DNA from: JAWLFI01 sp964627995
Lineage (GTDB): Bacteria; Bacteroidota; Bacteroidia; Chitinophagales; Saprospiraceae
Direction: 5' to 3'
DNA length: 64,000 nt
NCBI GenBank assembly: GCA_964627995.1
Contig: CAZVLN010000003.1
Span: 55,462-119,461 of the forward strand
Shown piece after piece: positions 24,137 through 33,412 of this stretch; within the stretch, counting starts at the first letter, position 1; each line of letters begins with the position of its first letter. The translations under genes and the position numbers were made by a program. The notes under the pieces were generated by a model, which did not search any database, had not been told where the DNA came from, and worked only from the letters and a program-made list of their open reading frames with translations.

Positions 24137-25696
24137 TTGAGTAATGCAAATCCCAAATTGGATACCGTGGAGTTAGCTTGGTTTCACAAACATAAAAGTC
24201 TGCTTTATCGCCTTCTGCTTTACCTGCTCGTTGCGGCACTAATTTATCTGCGAATCACTGTTTTTCTTCACCCGAATTCACTGATGATCGATGAGGCCAA
24301 TGTGGCTTTGAATTTGGCAGAGCGCAACTTTATCGAACTGTGGCAACCTTTGGACTATCAGCAATATGCACCTCCACTTTTTCTCAGCTGGGCAAAGCTT
24401 TCCTCCTGGCTATTCGGCATGAATGAATATGCCTTGCGACTGCCGGCATTGCTTTCCTCTCTATTGAGCATCTACTTAATTATACGGATATGCAGACTTC
24501 CATACCTGCGCCTGTCTGCTCCATTTATTTTGATAGCACTTTGTCTGTTCGGGAGCTCACACATCATGCTGTTTCACGCGGACCTCTTGAAGCAATATAG
24601 TTCGGATGGGCTATTCTCTCTTTTACTCGTGGCCCTCGCTATGCGCTATTCTTATAGCACACTTTTATTGAGAAAAGGACTTTTTTTATGGACGATTCTG
24701 GGTTCCATTCTAATTTGGTTTTCTATGCCTATCGTTTTTGTTTTGGCATCTGTTGGGCTATTCTATATTTACGAAGCCTCTCGGAATGCTCAGGGAAATA
24801 AAGTGCTGAAAGCACTCGCAGTACCCGCGGCGATATGGGGAGTTCAATTTGTCGTGTATTTCTTCGCTATATTAAAAACTGATGCGGAGTCTGAATACTT
24901 GCAAAATTTTCATCGCGCATACTTTTTTGACTATGCGCTTTGGAATGCAGAGAGCTGGGTCAAAAACACTCAAATTATAATGGGCTTGGTGCAGGCTTTT
25001 GTGGGTAAAACAGTGGTCGTATTTATTTGGCTGGCATTCTCAACCGCAGCAGCCTTATACACTATCGCAAGAAAACACCGGGCGCTATTCTTTCTTCTCG
25101 TGCTGCCCTTTTTCTTCGCTGTAGTTGCTTCTTTTTTACATTACTATTCCTTTATTCCCAGGCTACTTGTATTTTTCATGCCCCTTTTCTCTATCCTGCT
25201 TGCCCTGGGCCTTAAAACACTTTGGCAAATTCAAAATGTGATAGCTCGCTTTTTGGTTTTGCTTAGCTCTATATTTATTATAGCTCAAATGTCGGCCTGG
25301 AAGTACATTCTGCCTGATACCCACTGCTTAATGGAGGAAACCAGAGAGGTGATGGACGATCTTCGGCCCGTATCAGACCCATCTCAAGCCATTTTTGTAA
25401 ATCACAGCGGCGTGCCAGCCCTTACATTTTACACAAAGTATCATTCAAACAGTGAAAACTATCGCTACTTCGCCCATTTTCGCCATATCAATTGGGATCA
25501 AAACCTCGTAAAAGAGGTCAATGAGTTTATGGATGAACATCCGCAAACTGATTTGATGGTAATTTGGGGACACGAGCGAAATGCAGTCATTCAAAAACAG
25601 CTGAACTCCCTAGAAGAAGCTTCGTTTTTTATAATGCAGGATATCGAAAAAACAATGGCTCGAGGCATATTGCTGGCCCATTCTAAAGGTAAATAG
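24137..25696 (+). CDS. GT-C membrane glycosyltransferase (family 39/RgtABCD-like)
   Basis: The 519-residue protein has about eleven membrane segments and the GT-C hallmark acidic loop right after the first helix: PNSLMIDEANVALNL with the DE pair (about residues 52-53), followed by YAPPLFLSWAKLSSWLFGMNEYALRLPALL, the pattern of ArnT/PMT-like enzymes that use polyprenyl-phosphate sugars on the outer face of the inner membrane. A periplasmic C-terminal domain (about 400-519) follows. There is no ATG start; TTG 24137 gives the longest frame, but the promoter at 24125-24132 makes GTG 24167 (MELAWFHKHK) a good alternative. Substrate unknown. Confidence 0.8.
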   Translation: MSNANPKLDTVELAWFHKHKSLLYRLLLYLLVAALIYLRITVFLHPNSLMIDEANVALNLAERNFIELWQPLDYQQYAPPLFLSWAKLSSWLFGMNEYALRLPALLSSLLSIYLIIRICRLPYLRLSAPFILIALCLFGSSHIMLFHADLLKQYSSDGLFSLLLVALAMRYSYSTLLLRKGLFLWTILGSILIWFSMPIVFVLASVGLFYIYEASRNAQGNKVLKALAVPAAIWGVQFVVYFFAILKTDAESEYLQNFHRAYFFDYALWNAESWVKNTQIIMGLVQAFVGKTVVVFIWLAFSTAAALYTIARKHRALFFLLVLPFFFAVVASFLHYYSFIPRLLVFFMPLFSILLALGLKTLWQIQNVIARFLVLLSSIFIIAQMSAWKYILPDTHCLMEETREVMDDLRPVSDPSQAIFVNHSGVPALTFYTKYHSNSENYRYFAHFRHINWDQNLVKEVNEFMDEHPQTDLMVIWGHERNAVIQKQLNSLEEASFFIMQDIEKTMARGILLAHSKGK

Positions 25697-25786
25697 CTTA
25701 CCTGATAATAAGATTTTCTGGAATTCTTGGTCGCTGCCTTACGGTTAATTATTTTTGAGCTTTAGTTATTTATCAAAACACAAAAA

Positions 25787-26287
25787 ATGTTCATATTTCA
25801 AGCATTCAGACGACAAGGACTTGCTGCTATGGCTTTAGGGATGGCCGCACTAATTGCCTTTACGAGTTGCAGTAGTACAACCCTTATTTCTAGTGCGCCT
25901 TCGGGTGCAGAGGTTTACCTTAATGGCGAAAAGATGGGAAAAACACCATACAGCCATACCGACACTAAAATTGTAGGAACCTGTACTACGCTGCGTCTTG
26001 AAAAAGAGGGCTACGAAACCTTTACAACGGTATTTTGCCGAAACGAGGAAGCCGATGTAGGAGCTATTATTGGCGGAGTTTTATTCTTATTCCCATTTTT
26101 GTGGACTATGAAGTATAAGCCGGGGCGATTGTATGAACTCGAACCTAGTGTGGAGGCGAGCAATGAGACCATCATAGACGATAGCAAGCGCCAAAAATTG
26201 CTCGAACTCAAAGAAATGTATGACGACGGCTTGATCAACAAAGAGGAGTACGACGCAGAAAGAAAAAAGATACTTCAAGGGGCATAA
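25787..26287 (+). CDS. Lipoprotein with PEGA and SHOCT domains
   Basis: The 166-residue product has a signal peptide ending in FTSCSS, a lipobox-like cysteine at about residue 28. A PEGA domain follows (SSAPSGAEVYLNGEKMGKTPYS and LRLEKEGYETF), a fold thought to act in surface or ligand interaction, then one hydrophobic segment (VGAIIGGVLFLFPFLW) and a C-terminal SHOCT motif (LLELKEMYDDGLINKEEYDAER, the short oligomerisation domain). The middle helix suggests it may stay in a membrane rather than be fully surface exposed. It is convergent with purF; role unknown. Confidence 0.82.
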   Translation: MFIFQAFRRQGLAAMALGMAALIAFTSCSSTTLISSAPSGAEVYLNGEKMGKTPYSHTDTKIVGTCTTLRLEKEGYETFTTVFCRNEEADVGAIIGGVLFLFPFLWTMKYKPGRLYELEPSVEASNETIIDDSKRQKLLELKEMYDDGLINKEEYDAERKKILQGA

Positions 26288-26343
26288 TTATTGAAGAAAC
26301 TTTTACCTCTGGAAGCAGTTTTTATCCGGAAACCGGTAAGGCG

Positions 26344-28233
26344 TCAATAGGCCCGCTCATTATTTTTTTCCATGAAATTGATAAATGACCGATTCACTAC
26401 TTTATTTCCACCCGGAGTCGGATAATCTCCTGTAAAATACCATCGGCCTGTATGGTGAGGGCAAGCTTCTGCCAGTCCTTCAGGCGTTTGATAAACAATA
26501 TCAACGGGGATGTTCAGACCTTTCGGCTTCAAAATTTCTGAAATCTTTTTAGAAACCTCCTCGTATGTGAAAGGAGCATAAAGGCGTTTCACCTGGTTTG
26601 TGACTTCCTCTTTCGGCAGCTTTAGTTGAGCCTTGCAGGATTCGTAAATATCATCCAGCAAATCCAATTCGTCACGCTCTTCCAGCAATGCTATTGCGGC
26701 TTGAAAAGCAGCAAATTCATTCATTTTTGACATATCGATGCCATAGCAATCCGGATAGCGTATTTGGGGGGCTGAAGACAAAACAATAATGCGTTTGGGT
26801 TTTAAGCGAGCCACGATTTTGATAATGCTGTCACGCATTGTTGTGCCGCGTACGATACTATCGTCGAGTAAGACCAAATTATCCTCAGCATTTTTTACAA
26901 TACCATAGGTCACATCATACACATGTGAAACCATATCACCACGCACCACTTCATCGGCAATGAACGTACGCATTTTTGCATCTTTTACCACGAGTTTTTC
27001 TACCCGCGGCCGCTGCTCTAAGATGGCGCGAACTTTTTTCGGACTTACTTTTTTAAGATTTGTAATTTCTTGAACCTTCCGTTCATCAAAAATCCGCTCT
27101 ACACCTTCAATAAGGCCATAATAGGCTGTTTCTGCAGTGTTGGGAACGAAGGAAAAAACGGTGTTTTTTAGGTCAAAGTCGACCATTTCCATCACCTCCT
27201 GAGCCATCTGTGCTCCTAGTTTTTTTCGTTCTTGATAGATATCGCGGTCCGTTCCCCGACTGAAATAAATTCTTTCAAACGAACAGGATTTCTTTTCAAG
27301 CGGCTCCATGTAAGGTTTCATAGAGACTCTACCATCGCGCTTTATTGTCAAAACATGTCCGGGAGCTACTTCTTGAATACTATTAACGGGTACATTAAAG
27401 GCAGTTTGAATAGGGGGCCGTTCGGAGGCGACAACAACAACTTCATCATCCTGATAAAAGAAAGCTGGGCGTATGCCGGAAGGGTCGCGCAATATAAATG
27501 CATCGCCGTGGCCCACCATACCTGCCATGACGTATCCACCGTCAAACTTTTTGTGCGCTCGAGTCATGACGCGCTGAATATCTAAGTGCTTAAAAATAAG
27601 CTGGTTGATTTCTTGATTGGTATATCCGTCTGGTTTGAACCAATTGTACAATCGCTGTACTTCATCGTCTAAAAAATGGCCAATTTTTTCTAGTACGGTA
27701 ACGGTATCGGATTTTTCCTTTGGAAACTGTCCCAATTGAACGAGCTCATCAAAGAGTTCATCCACATTAGTTAAGTTAAAATTCCCGGCAATCACTAAGT
27801 TGCGGGTCATCCAATTGTTTTGGCGCAGAAAGGGGTGCACAGTTTCAATACTGTTCGACCCATGGGTACCATAACGCAAATGTCCTAAAAGGACTTCTCC
27901 CGTATAGGGTAAGTTCTTTTTAAGATATTCACTATCAGCCAGTTGTTCAGGGCTCAAATCATCGAAATATCTAAATACAGAAGTGAACAAATCCTTCAGA
28001 TACTTCGGACTATTTGAGCGCTTTCTCGAAATATAGCGCTCTCCTGGCGAGGCATCCAATTTAATGGTAGCCAGTCCAGCTCCGTCCTGGCCACGATTCC
28101 GCTGCTTTTGCATCAGCAATTGCAGTTTGTTCAAACCATATAAATTGGTTCCGTATTTATCGCGGTAATATGAAAGAGGGTGAAGCAAACGGATAAAGGC
28201 CAGTCCGCATTCGTGTTCAATATGGTCGCTCAT
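26344..28233 (-). CDS. purF: Amidophosphoribosyltransferase
   Basis: This enzyme makes phosphoribosylamine from PRPP and glutamine, the first step of purine synthesis. The 629 residues have an N-terminal Ntn-type glutaminase with the nucleophile cysteine at residue 9 in HECGLAF (a short propeptide would be removed), QKQRNRGQDGAGLA, GHLRYGTHG, and the C-terminal phosphoribosyltransferase part with the PRPP loop LVLLDDSIVRGTT. It is about 120 residues longer than E. coli PurF, as in other Bacteroidota homologues. It is transcribed alone, from a perfect promoter box at 28257-28264. Confidence 0.93.
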   Translation of the reverse strand: MSDHIEHECGLAFIRLLHPLSYYRDKYGTNLYGLNKLQLLMQKQRNRGQDGAGLATIKLDASPGERYISRKRSNSPKYLKDLFTSVFRYFDDLSPEQLADSEYLKKNLPYTGEVLLGHLRYGTHGSNSIETVHPFLRQNNWMTRNLVIAGNFNLTNVDELFDELVQLGQFPKEKSDTVTVLEKIGHFLDDEVQRLYNWFKPDGYTNQEINQLIFKHLDIQRVMTRAHKKFDGGYVMAGMVGHGDAFILRDPSGIRPAFFYQDDEVVVVASERPPIQTAFNVPVNSIQEVAPGHVLTIKRDGRVSMKPYMEPLEKKSCSFERIYFSRGTDRDIYQERKKLGAQMAQEVMEMVDFDLKNTVFSFVPNTAETAYYGLIEGVERIFDERKVQEITNLKKVSPKKVRAILEQRPRVEKLVVKDAKMRTFIADEVVRGDMVSHVYDVTYGIVKNAEDNLVLLDDSIVRGTTMRDSIIKIVARLKPKRIIVLSSAPQIRYPDCYGIDMSKMNEFAAFQAAIALLEERDELDLLDDIYESCKAQLKLPKEEVTNQVKRLYAPFTYEEVSKKISEILKPKGLNIPVDIVYQTPEGLAEACPHHTGRWYFTGDYPTPGGNKVVNRSFINFMEKNNERAY

Positions 28234-28256
28234 GCCGATGGTTATAAAATGAATAA

Positions 28257-28264
28257 CAAAAGTA
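28257..28264 (-). promoter_or_regulatory. Promoter -7 box TACTTTTG (purF)
   Basis: Perfect TAnnTTTG on the minus strand, 23 bases upstream of the purF ATG. No PurR-like palindrome or riboswitch is evident in the short leader. Confidence 0.6.
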
Positions 28265-28383
28265 CATGATAATTTGTCTTATTCATACTAAATCTAGAAT
28301 ATTGATGATCTTGGGGCGTTTAAATATTCAATTGCATGTCCTGATAGGAATTGGTATATTGTCCTGTAGTAAATTATAAAAGT

Positions 28384-28698
28384 ATGTTTCGCTTAAATTT
28401 ATTTCATACACCCGGGCATTTGCGCTTTGAGTATGTGCCCCAACATTACGATCCAGTCAAAGAGGATTTGGAAAAACGAGTAAAGGCGGCAAAGAACGAG
28501 AAAGCTATTGATACGAAAGAGGCAAAGTCGCGCATCGCTCAGTCTTATAAGAGTAGATATCAAAAGCACAGAAATATTAGCCGTAGGGCCAATAAACAGA
28601 GTAATATTCGAATCCTTGTTATTCTCGCCCTGCTAATAGGTTTAACTTATTTCATGTTTATTCAGTTTTTACCAGCCATTGAATCAGCGATAGAGTAA
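28384..28698 (+). CDS. Small conserved membrane protein of unknown function
   Basis: The 104-residue protein starts MFRLNLFHTPGHLRFEYVPQHYDP, has a highly charged middle (about residues 28-68) and one C-terminal membrane helix (NIRILVILALLIGLTYFMFIQF split over about 72-94). It looks like a tail-anchored protein with its basic part in the cytoplasm. No named family is recognised. ATG 28384 was chosen over the longer frame at 28351. The stop codon shares one base with the mutL start (TAATG), so the two are translationally coupled, an arrangement that suggests a constant neighbourhood rather than a shared function. Confidence 0.7.
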   Translation: MFRLNLFHTPGHLRFEYVPQHYDPVKEDLEKRVKAAKNEKAIDTKEAKSRIAQSYKSRYQKHRNISRRANKQSNIRILVILALLIGLTYFMFIQFLPAIESAIE

Positions 28699-30500
28699 TG
28701 ATAGAATTATTGCCCGATGCGATTGCGAACCAAATAGCCGCTGGTGAAGTTATTCAACGGCCGGCCTCTATCGTCAAGGAACTTCTGGAAAATGCAATTG
28801 ATGCAGAGGCCACTCATATCGAACTCATCATAACCAATTCAGGAAAAAGCCGGATTCAGGTTATCGATAATGGTATTGGAATGGATCCGCAAGATGCAAG
28901 ATTGAGCTTTGAGCGACATGCCACATCTAAAATTAAGTCTTCTGCTGATCTATTTGATATTCGCACGATGGGATTTCGAGGGGAAGCTTTAGCCTCAATT
29001 GCAGCAGTTGCCCAGGTTGAGTTAAAAACTCGAACTCGAGAGCAGGAAGCCGCTATACATATTGTAATTGAAGGGTCGGAACTGCAAAAGCAAAGTGAAT
29101 GTGCGTTCAATCCAGGGACAAGTATTCAGGTTAAAAACTTGTTTTACAATGTTCCGGCGCGGAGAAAGTTCCTAAAAAGCGATCCGGTAGAGCTCAAACA
29201 TATACAAGAGGAATTTCGTCGAGTAGCCATGGCGTACCCGGAAGTGGCCTTTACGTTTACACACAATGATAAAACGCTATTTAAACTACCCGCCCAGAGT
29301 CTTAAACCACGCATTGTTGATCTTTTAGGAAAAAACTGGTCGAGCTTTCTTTTGCCAGTGGAGGAGTCAACAGAGTTAGTGTCCATAAAAGGATATGTGG
29401 GAAAACCAGAAAAAAGCAGAAAACGACCTGAAGAGCAGTACTTTTTTGTAAATCGGCGGTTTTTCAAAAGTGGATATTTGTTTCACGCGCTAAAAGGAGC
29501 GTATGAAGGGCTCATCCCGAAAGATTACAAGCCGGTATATGTGATATTTTTAGAAATGGATCCCGCTCATTTGGACGTAAATGTGCATCCGACAAAGCAG
29601 GAAGTGAAATTTGAAAACCAACGAGCTGTTTACAACTATTTAAAAGTCGCTGTGCGGCATGCACTAGGGAAATTTCAGGTCACCCCAAGTCTCGACTTTG
29701 AAGCGGAAAATCGGTTTTTTGGAGACAGGTCGAGTTCGTCGACATCCATGAACAAAGGGCAAGGGTCCGCTCTGCAAAAGGGTCAAAAAGACGAAGACTG
29801 GGCGCAGTTTCTAAAGGGAGTGCGCCCGCAGCCCGATGAAGAAAAGGCAGCTGGCGAGTTTATATTAAGTAGTAAGGTGAATGCAGAATCAGATGCCGGT
29901 GAGGAGCTATTCTCTGAGCCTTCTGTATCTGTATCTACACCTTACCAAGTGCATAGATCCTATATTATCACACCGATTCGATCCGGGTTTTTACTTATCG
30001 ACCAGGCCCTGGCGCACGAGCGAATTTTATATGAAAAGTATCTGAAAATGCTTGAAGAGCAAGAGGTGCAAACCCAACGGCAACTCTACCCGGTAACTGT
30101 CGATTTTTCGTCGGGCGATGCCCAAATTTTTGAGCAAATGTTGCCTACCTTACAATCCCTGGGTTTTGACATCGAACCTTTCGGTTCGAACACCTTTGTA
30201 TTGCAAGGGCTGCCTGCTGTGGGGCTTCTGGATTCTGATGGTGAGCAGATCTTGCTACAGTTGTTGGACGACTACAAAAATGATCAAGACAACCAACTTT
30301 CCATTGATCAAAACGTTTCAAAAATGCTAGCTCATACTTCATGTATAAAAAAAGGTAAAGAGTTAGCGCTTGAAGAGATAGAGCATTTGGTTGCCGAGCT
30401 ATTTGCTTGTGAAGAACCCAGCTATTCACCTGGAGGTCGACCTTGTTTTATCACTTACACCCTGAAAGACTTGCAAAAGAAATTTAGTAAACGACAATAA
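28698..30500 (+). CDS. mutL: DNA mismatch repair protein MutL
   Basis: The 600-residue GHKL ATPase has all N-terminal motifs: KELLENAIDA, DNGIGMD, RHATSKI and GFRGEALASIAAVA, then NVHPTKQEVKF. The C-terminal dimerisation domain begins near residue 415 (RSYIITPIRSGFLLIDQALAHERILYE). In endonuclease-type MutL this segment reads DQHAxxExxxxE; here the His is Ala (DQALAHE), and the later motif reads SPGGRP instead of a CPHGRP type, so nicking activity is doubtful. It is embedded in a run of same-strand genes that overlap or nearly touch (28384-33195). Confidence 0.95.
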   Translation: MIELLPDAIANQIAAGEVIQRPASIVKELLENAIDAEATHIELIITNSGKSRIQVIDNGIGMDPQDARLSFERHATSKIKSSADLFDIRTMGFRGEALASIAAVAQVELKTRTREQEAAIHIVIEGSELQKQSECAFNPGTSIQVKNLFYNVPARRKFLKSDPVELKHIQEEFRRVAMAYPEVAFTFTHNDKTLFKLPAQSLKPRIVDLLGKNWSSFLLPVEESTELVSIKGYVGKPEKSRKRPEEQYFFVNRRFFKSGYLFHALKGAYEGLIPKDYKPVYVIFLEMDPAHLDVNVHPTKQEVKFENQRAVYNYLKVAVRHALGKFQVTPSLDFEAENRFFGDRSSSSTSMNKGQGSALQKGQKDEDWAQFLKGVRPQPDEEKAAGEFILSSKVNAESDAGEELFSEPSVSVSTPYQVHRSYIITPIRSGFLLIDQALAHERILYEKYLKMLEEQEVQTQRQLYPVTVDFSSGDAQIFEQMLPTLQSLGFDIEPFGSNTFVLQGLPAVGLLDSDGEQILLQLLDDYKNDQDNQLSIDQNVSKMLAHTSCIKKGKELALEEIEHLVAELFACEEPSYSPGGRPCFITYTLKDLQKKFSKRQ

Positions 30501-31174
30501 TGCTACAAATAACGGATACGGTAAAGCATCTCATTTTAATAAATATTGCCATGTATTTTGGCACAATATTTTTACTCGGGCAGGGACCAGGCAATTATAT
30601 GGCACTCATCATGGGCGACAGTTATAATCTTGGAGACTGGCAACGCCTGACATTAGCTATGTTTTATCCGAGTTCTCCGTTTTTCCGACCTTACCAGATC
30701 ATCACACATATGTTTATGCATGCGAGTATTGGTCATCTTTTCTTCAATATGTTTGCTTTGTACATGTTTGGCAGCGCATTGGAGTCTGTCTGGGGTCGCG
30801 TTAAGTTTTTAAAGTATTACTTTATAACCGGATTAGGAGCATTGGCTTTGTATCTAGGGGTGAAATTCATAGAGTTGAATTATTTAGGTGAGCCAGCTTA
30901 TGCGGAGAATATACCCATGCTGGGTGCTAGTGGAGCTGTTTTTGGTTTATTAGCAGGCTTTGGGTTCATGTTTCCCGAATCGAGAATCATGCTACTAATC
31001 CCTCCCATTCCCATGAAGGCTAAATATTTTGTTTTGATTTTTGGTGGTATAGAACTTTTTCTTGGGATATCAAATATTGGGTCGGGCATTGCTCACTTTG
31101 CACACGTAGGAGGAGCACTTTTTGGGATTCTGACCTTGTATTATTGGAAAAGTGACGGAAATCTGTACTCTTGA
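30500..31174 (+). CDS. Rhomboid family intramembrane serine protease
   Basis: The 224-residue protein has six predicted membrane segments and the rhomboid catalytic dyad: serine 144 in the GASG motif and histidine 202 in AHVGG, with HMFMHASIGHLFFNMFALYMFG (split about residues 70-91) forming the conserved helix-2 region. It cleaves membrane-spanning substrates within the bilayer; the target is unknown. The ATG shares its first base with the mutL stop (TAATG). A second, different rhomboid gene follows after 47 bases. Confidence 0.92.
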   Translation: MLQITDTVKHLILINIAMYFGTIFLLGQGPGNYMALIMGDSYNLGDWQRLTLAMFYPSSPFFRPYQIITHMFMHASIGHLFFNMFALYMFGSALESVWGRVKFLKYYFITGLGALALYLGVKFIELNYLGEPAYAENIPMLGASGAVFGLLAGFGFMFPESRIMLLIPPIPMKAKYFVLIFGGIELFLGISNIGSGIAHFAHVGGALFGILTLYYWKSDGNLYS

Positions 31175-31221
31175 AATAAACTTTTCCCGACCTTTAGGGT
31201 ATTGAAGGATAAATATAAACG

Positions 31222-32115
31222 ATGTTTCAATCAATTATACAGGATGTGCGCAGTGAATTCCAAAAGGGGAATACTATAACTCGGTTGATATTTATCAACT
31301 TATTTGTTTACATCGCATTAAACTTACTGTACGTTTTTTTGCACGGCGCAGCGCCGGGGCTATACGAAGATATTCGCAATTTTTTTGCTCTATCCAATGG
31401 CTGGATGCATAATCTCACCCATCCGTGGGCCTGGATTACCCATATGTTTGTGCACGACCGTTTTTTTCATGTGCTTTGGAACATGTTGTTCTTATATTGG
31501 TTTGGCCGGATAGTAGGTGATTTGATTGGGGATCATCACATGCTACCCATCTATATTTACGGCGGCCTCCTTGGAGGCTTAGCTTTTGTATTATCTGCAA
31601 GTACTTTGGGTTATGTATCGGGTACTACTTTTGCTATAGGCGCATCGGGAGCAACCATGGCGATTGTTTTAGCAGCGGGCATAATTGCTCCGGATTATAT
31701 GATGCGATTAATCCTTATTGGGAGTGTAAAGTTAAAATACATTGTTCTGGCGATTTTATTATTAGATGTTTTTCGATTAGCGGGTTCTTCTAACGTAGGG
31801 GGACATGTGGCCCATTTAGGCGGTGCGGCTATGGGCTGGTTTTATATTTATGCGCTCCGCTCGGGAATGGAGATCGGAAAGCCTGTTATGAAAGTGCAAA
31901 ATATGATCATGGGTATTTTTGACGGACCACGTAATCGACCGACATCTAAAGCTCGTGTTTTTGACATTCGCGGGGAGCGTAAGTCGGAAGGCCGTGAGAG
32001 AGCCTCCAATGTTCAAGAAAAAGTAGATGCGATTTTAGATAAAATTTCCCAGCAGGGCTACGAAAGCTTATCGGATGAAGAAAAAGAGTTTCTTTACCAG
32101 GCATCAAAAAAATAA
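31222..32115 (+). CDS. Rhomboid protease with C-terminal DUF6576-like tail
   Basis: The 297-residue protein has the rhomboid core with HMFVHDRFFHVLWNMLFLYWFG (about residues 74-95), the active-site serine 142 in GASG and histidine 198 in HVAHLGG. After the last membrane helix there is a soluble tail (about 215-297) whose end, VDAILDKISQQGYESLSDEE, is the helical motif seen in many Bacteroidota rhomboids (DUF6576). It differs strongly from the preceding rhomboid in sequence, so the pair is not a recent duplication. The substrate is unknown. Confidence 0.92.
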   Translation: MFQSIIQDVRSEFQKGNTITRLIFINLFVYIALNLLYVFLHGAAPGLYEDIRNFFALSNGWMHNLTHPWAWITHMFVHDRFFHVLWNMLFLYWFGRIVGDLIGDHHMLPIYIYGGLLGGLAFVLSASTLGYVSGTTFAIGASGATMAIVLAAGIIAPDYMMRLILIGSVKLKYIVLAILLLDVFRLAGSSNVGGHVAHLGGAAMGWFYIYALRSGMEIGKPVMKVQNMIMGIFDGPRNRPTSKARVFDIRGERKSEGRERASNVQEKVDAILDKISQQGYESLSDEEKEFLYQASKK

Positions 32116-32124
32116 TAGCTGCAG

Positions 32125-33195
32125 GTGAAGATCCTACACTACATTGCAGTTATAAGCAATAGCCTACTGGCCTTGATTACTGTGATGGTCATTGTTTCAG
32201 CCTATGTACCTCCATCTGTAAGTCCTTACTTTCCACTTTCCGGTTTTTTGTTCCCCTTTCTGATTGCCTTACATATCATTTTCCTTGCTTATTGGATACT
32301 CAAGTTTAAAAAGTATGTCTGGATTTCTGTTGTTTGCCTAATTTTGAGTTGGCCGAGTTTAACAGACTTTATACAATGGAATAATGCATATTTTGAACAA
32401 GACGATACAGATTGGGTCATTCTCTCTTACAACATTCACCATGCGCGTGAGATTCAGGCTGTCCAGCAGAGTAAAAAGTGGAATGAAGAGATTCAAAATT
32501 GGAACGAGCTTTTAAAGTCCTATCCACAAGTTGACATCATTTGTCTACAGGAAAATAGTGGATCTAACCCCTATCCTTTGCCCTCAATGGATGAGTTAAA
32601 ACACGTGCATCACTGTAAGAGCCGTGGCCCATCCATTTTAAGCCGATATCCCATCGTAAACACCGGTTGTATCGAATTTGGTAATTCAGTTAACGGGGCA
32701 ATATATGCCGACATAAAAGGCAAAAATGCCCAATTTCGGGTATATAATGTGCACCTTCAGTCTAATCAAGTCAGCGATATTACTCAACCTTTTCTGCGAG
32801 AAGATGAAATGTCTAAAGGTCAAAATTTGCAAAAGATTAAAAATGTTTTCCGACGGTATCTCCGGACCGCTGATCAACGGGCAGATCAACTAGAGGTTCT
32901 ACTGACACATGCTCAAGGTAGCCCTTACCCGGTAATCATTGCTGGTGATTTGAACGAAGGACCGCAGTCTTACGTTTATAGAAAGATACAAAATAAGTAC
33001 ACGGATACATTCAATGAAAAAGGACGCGGTGTTTCCTCTACATATGCGGGCAATCTACCCTTTCTGCGCATTGACTATATCTTTCACGATGAGCAGTGGG
33101 AAACGAAACATCATCAAGTTCGTCAACTTTCATTTTCAGACCATTACCCGGTGGCCGTAAGCCTTGACTTTCAAGGTGATGGAGCTTCGCGGTAG
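32125..33195 (+). CDS. Endonuclease/exonuclease/phosphatase-family membrane protein
   Basis: The 356-residue protein starts with GTG 32125, only 9 bases after the rhomboid stop. It has three N-terminal membrane helices (to about residue 85) and a C-terminal EEP domain: LSYNIHHAR, DIICLQENSG, the SRYPI segment, IAGDLNEGP and SFSDHYPVAV, which are the metal-binding and catalytic motifs of the DNase I/sphingomyelinase/phosphatase superfamily. The catalytic domain should face the periplasm. Substrate, whether nucleic acid or phospholipid, is not decided. The stop codon lies inside the beginning of the repeat copy at 33189-33316. Confidence 0.87.
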   Translation: MKILHYIAVISNSLLALITVMVIVSAYVPPSVSPYFPLSGFLFPFLIALHIIFLAYWILKFKKYVWISVVCLILSWPSLTDFIQWNNAYFEQDDTDWVILSYNIHHAREIQAVQQSKKWNEEIQNWNELLKSYPQVDIICLQENSGSNPYPLPSMDELKHVHHCKSRGPSILSRYPIVNTGCIEFGNSVNGAIYADIKGKNAQFRVYNVHLQSNQVSDITQPFLREDEMSKGQNLQKIKNVFRRYLRTADQRADQLEVLLTHAQGSPYPVIIAGDLNEGPQSYVYRKIQNKYTDTFNEKGRGVSSTYAGNLPFLRIDYIFHDEQWETKHHQVRQLSFSDHYPVAVSLDFQGDGASR

Positions 33196-33316
33196 CGATA
33201 GTAGGGGAGCCAAGCCGCAAGCGCAGGCTGTCCGAGCCATTTTTGATGGTGAGGACGGGACCCCCGGATGTAGCGCCCTCGAGATCCACCAGCCGGTGGA
33301 TCTCGAGGGACCGCCC
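33189..33316 (-). repeat. Dispersed intergenic repeat, copy B
   Basis: This 128-base element is an inverted, diverged copy of the one at 46691-46820. Read on the minus strand it begins GGGCGGTCCCTCGAGATCCA and ends ATCGCTACCGC. It carries the hairpin GATCCACC-GGCT-GGTGGATC, with compensating differences to the other copy, and supplies the stop codon of the preceding EEP gene. Confidence 0.8.
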
Positions 33317-33412
33317 TAAAGCTAATAATTAACGTAATACGTATAGAATGGGGGCTAGTTCTTGTGTCCTTTACAAAAAGTAGATATATTGAGTAGTTCA
33401 AATAAATTACTT

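Noticed and set aside
23862..24144. Three plus-strand frames of 78-92 codons after alr
   Set aside because: All three frames are open through the same GC-rich repeat and have repeat-like, non-protein composition.
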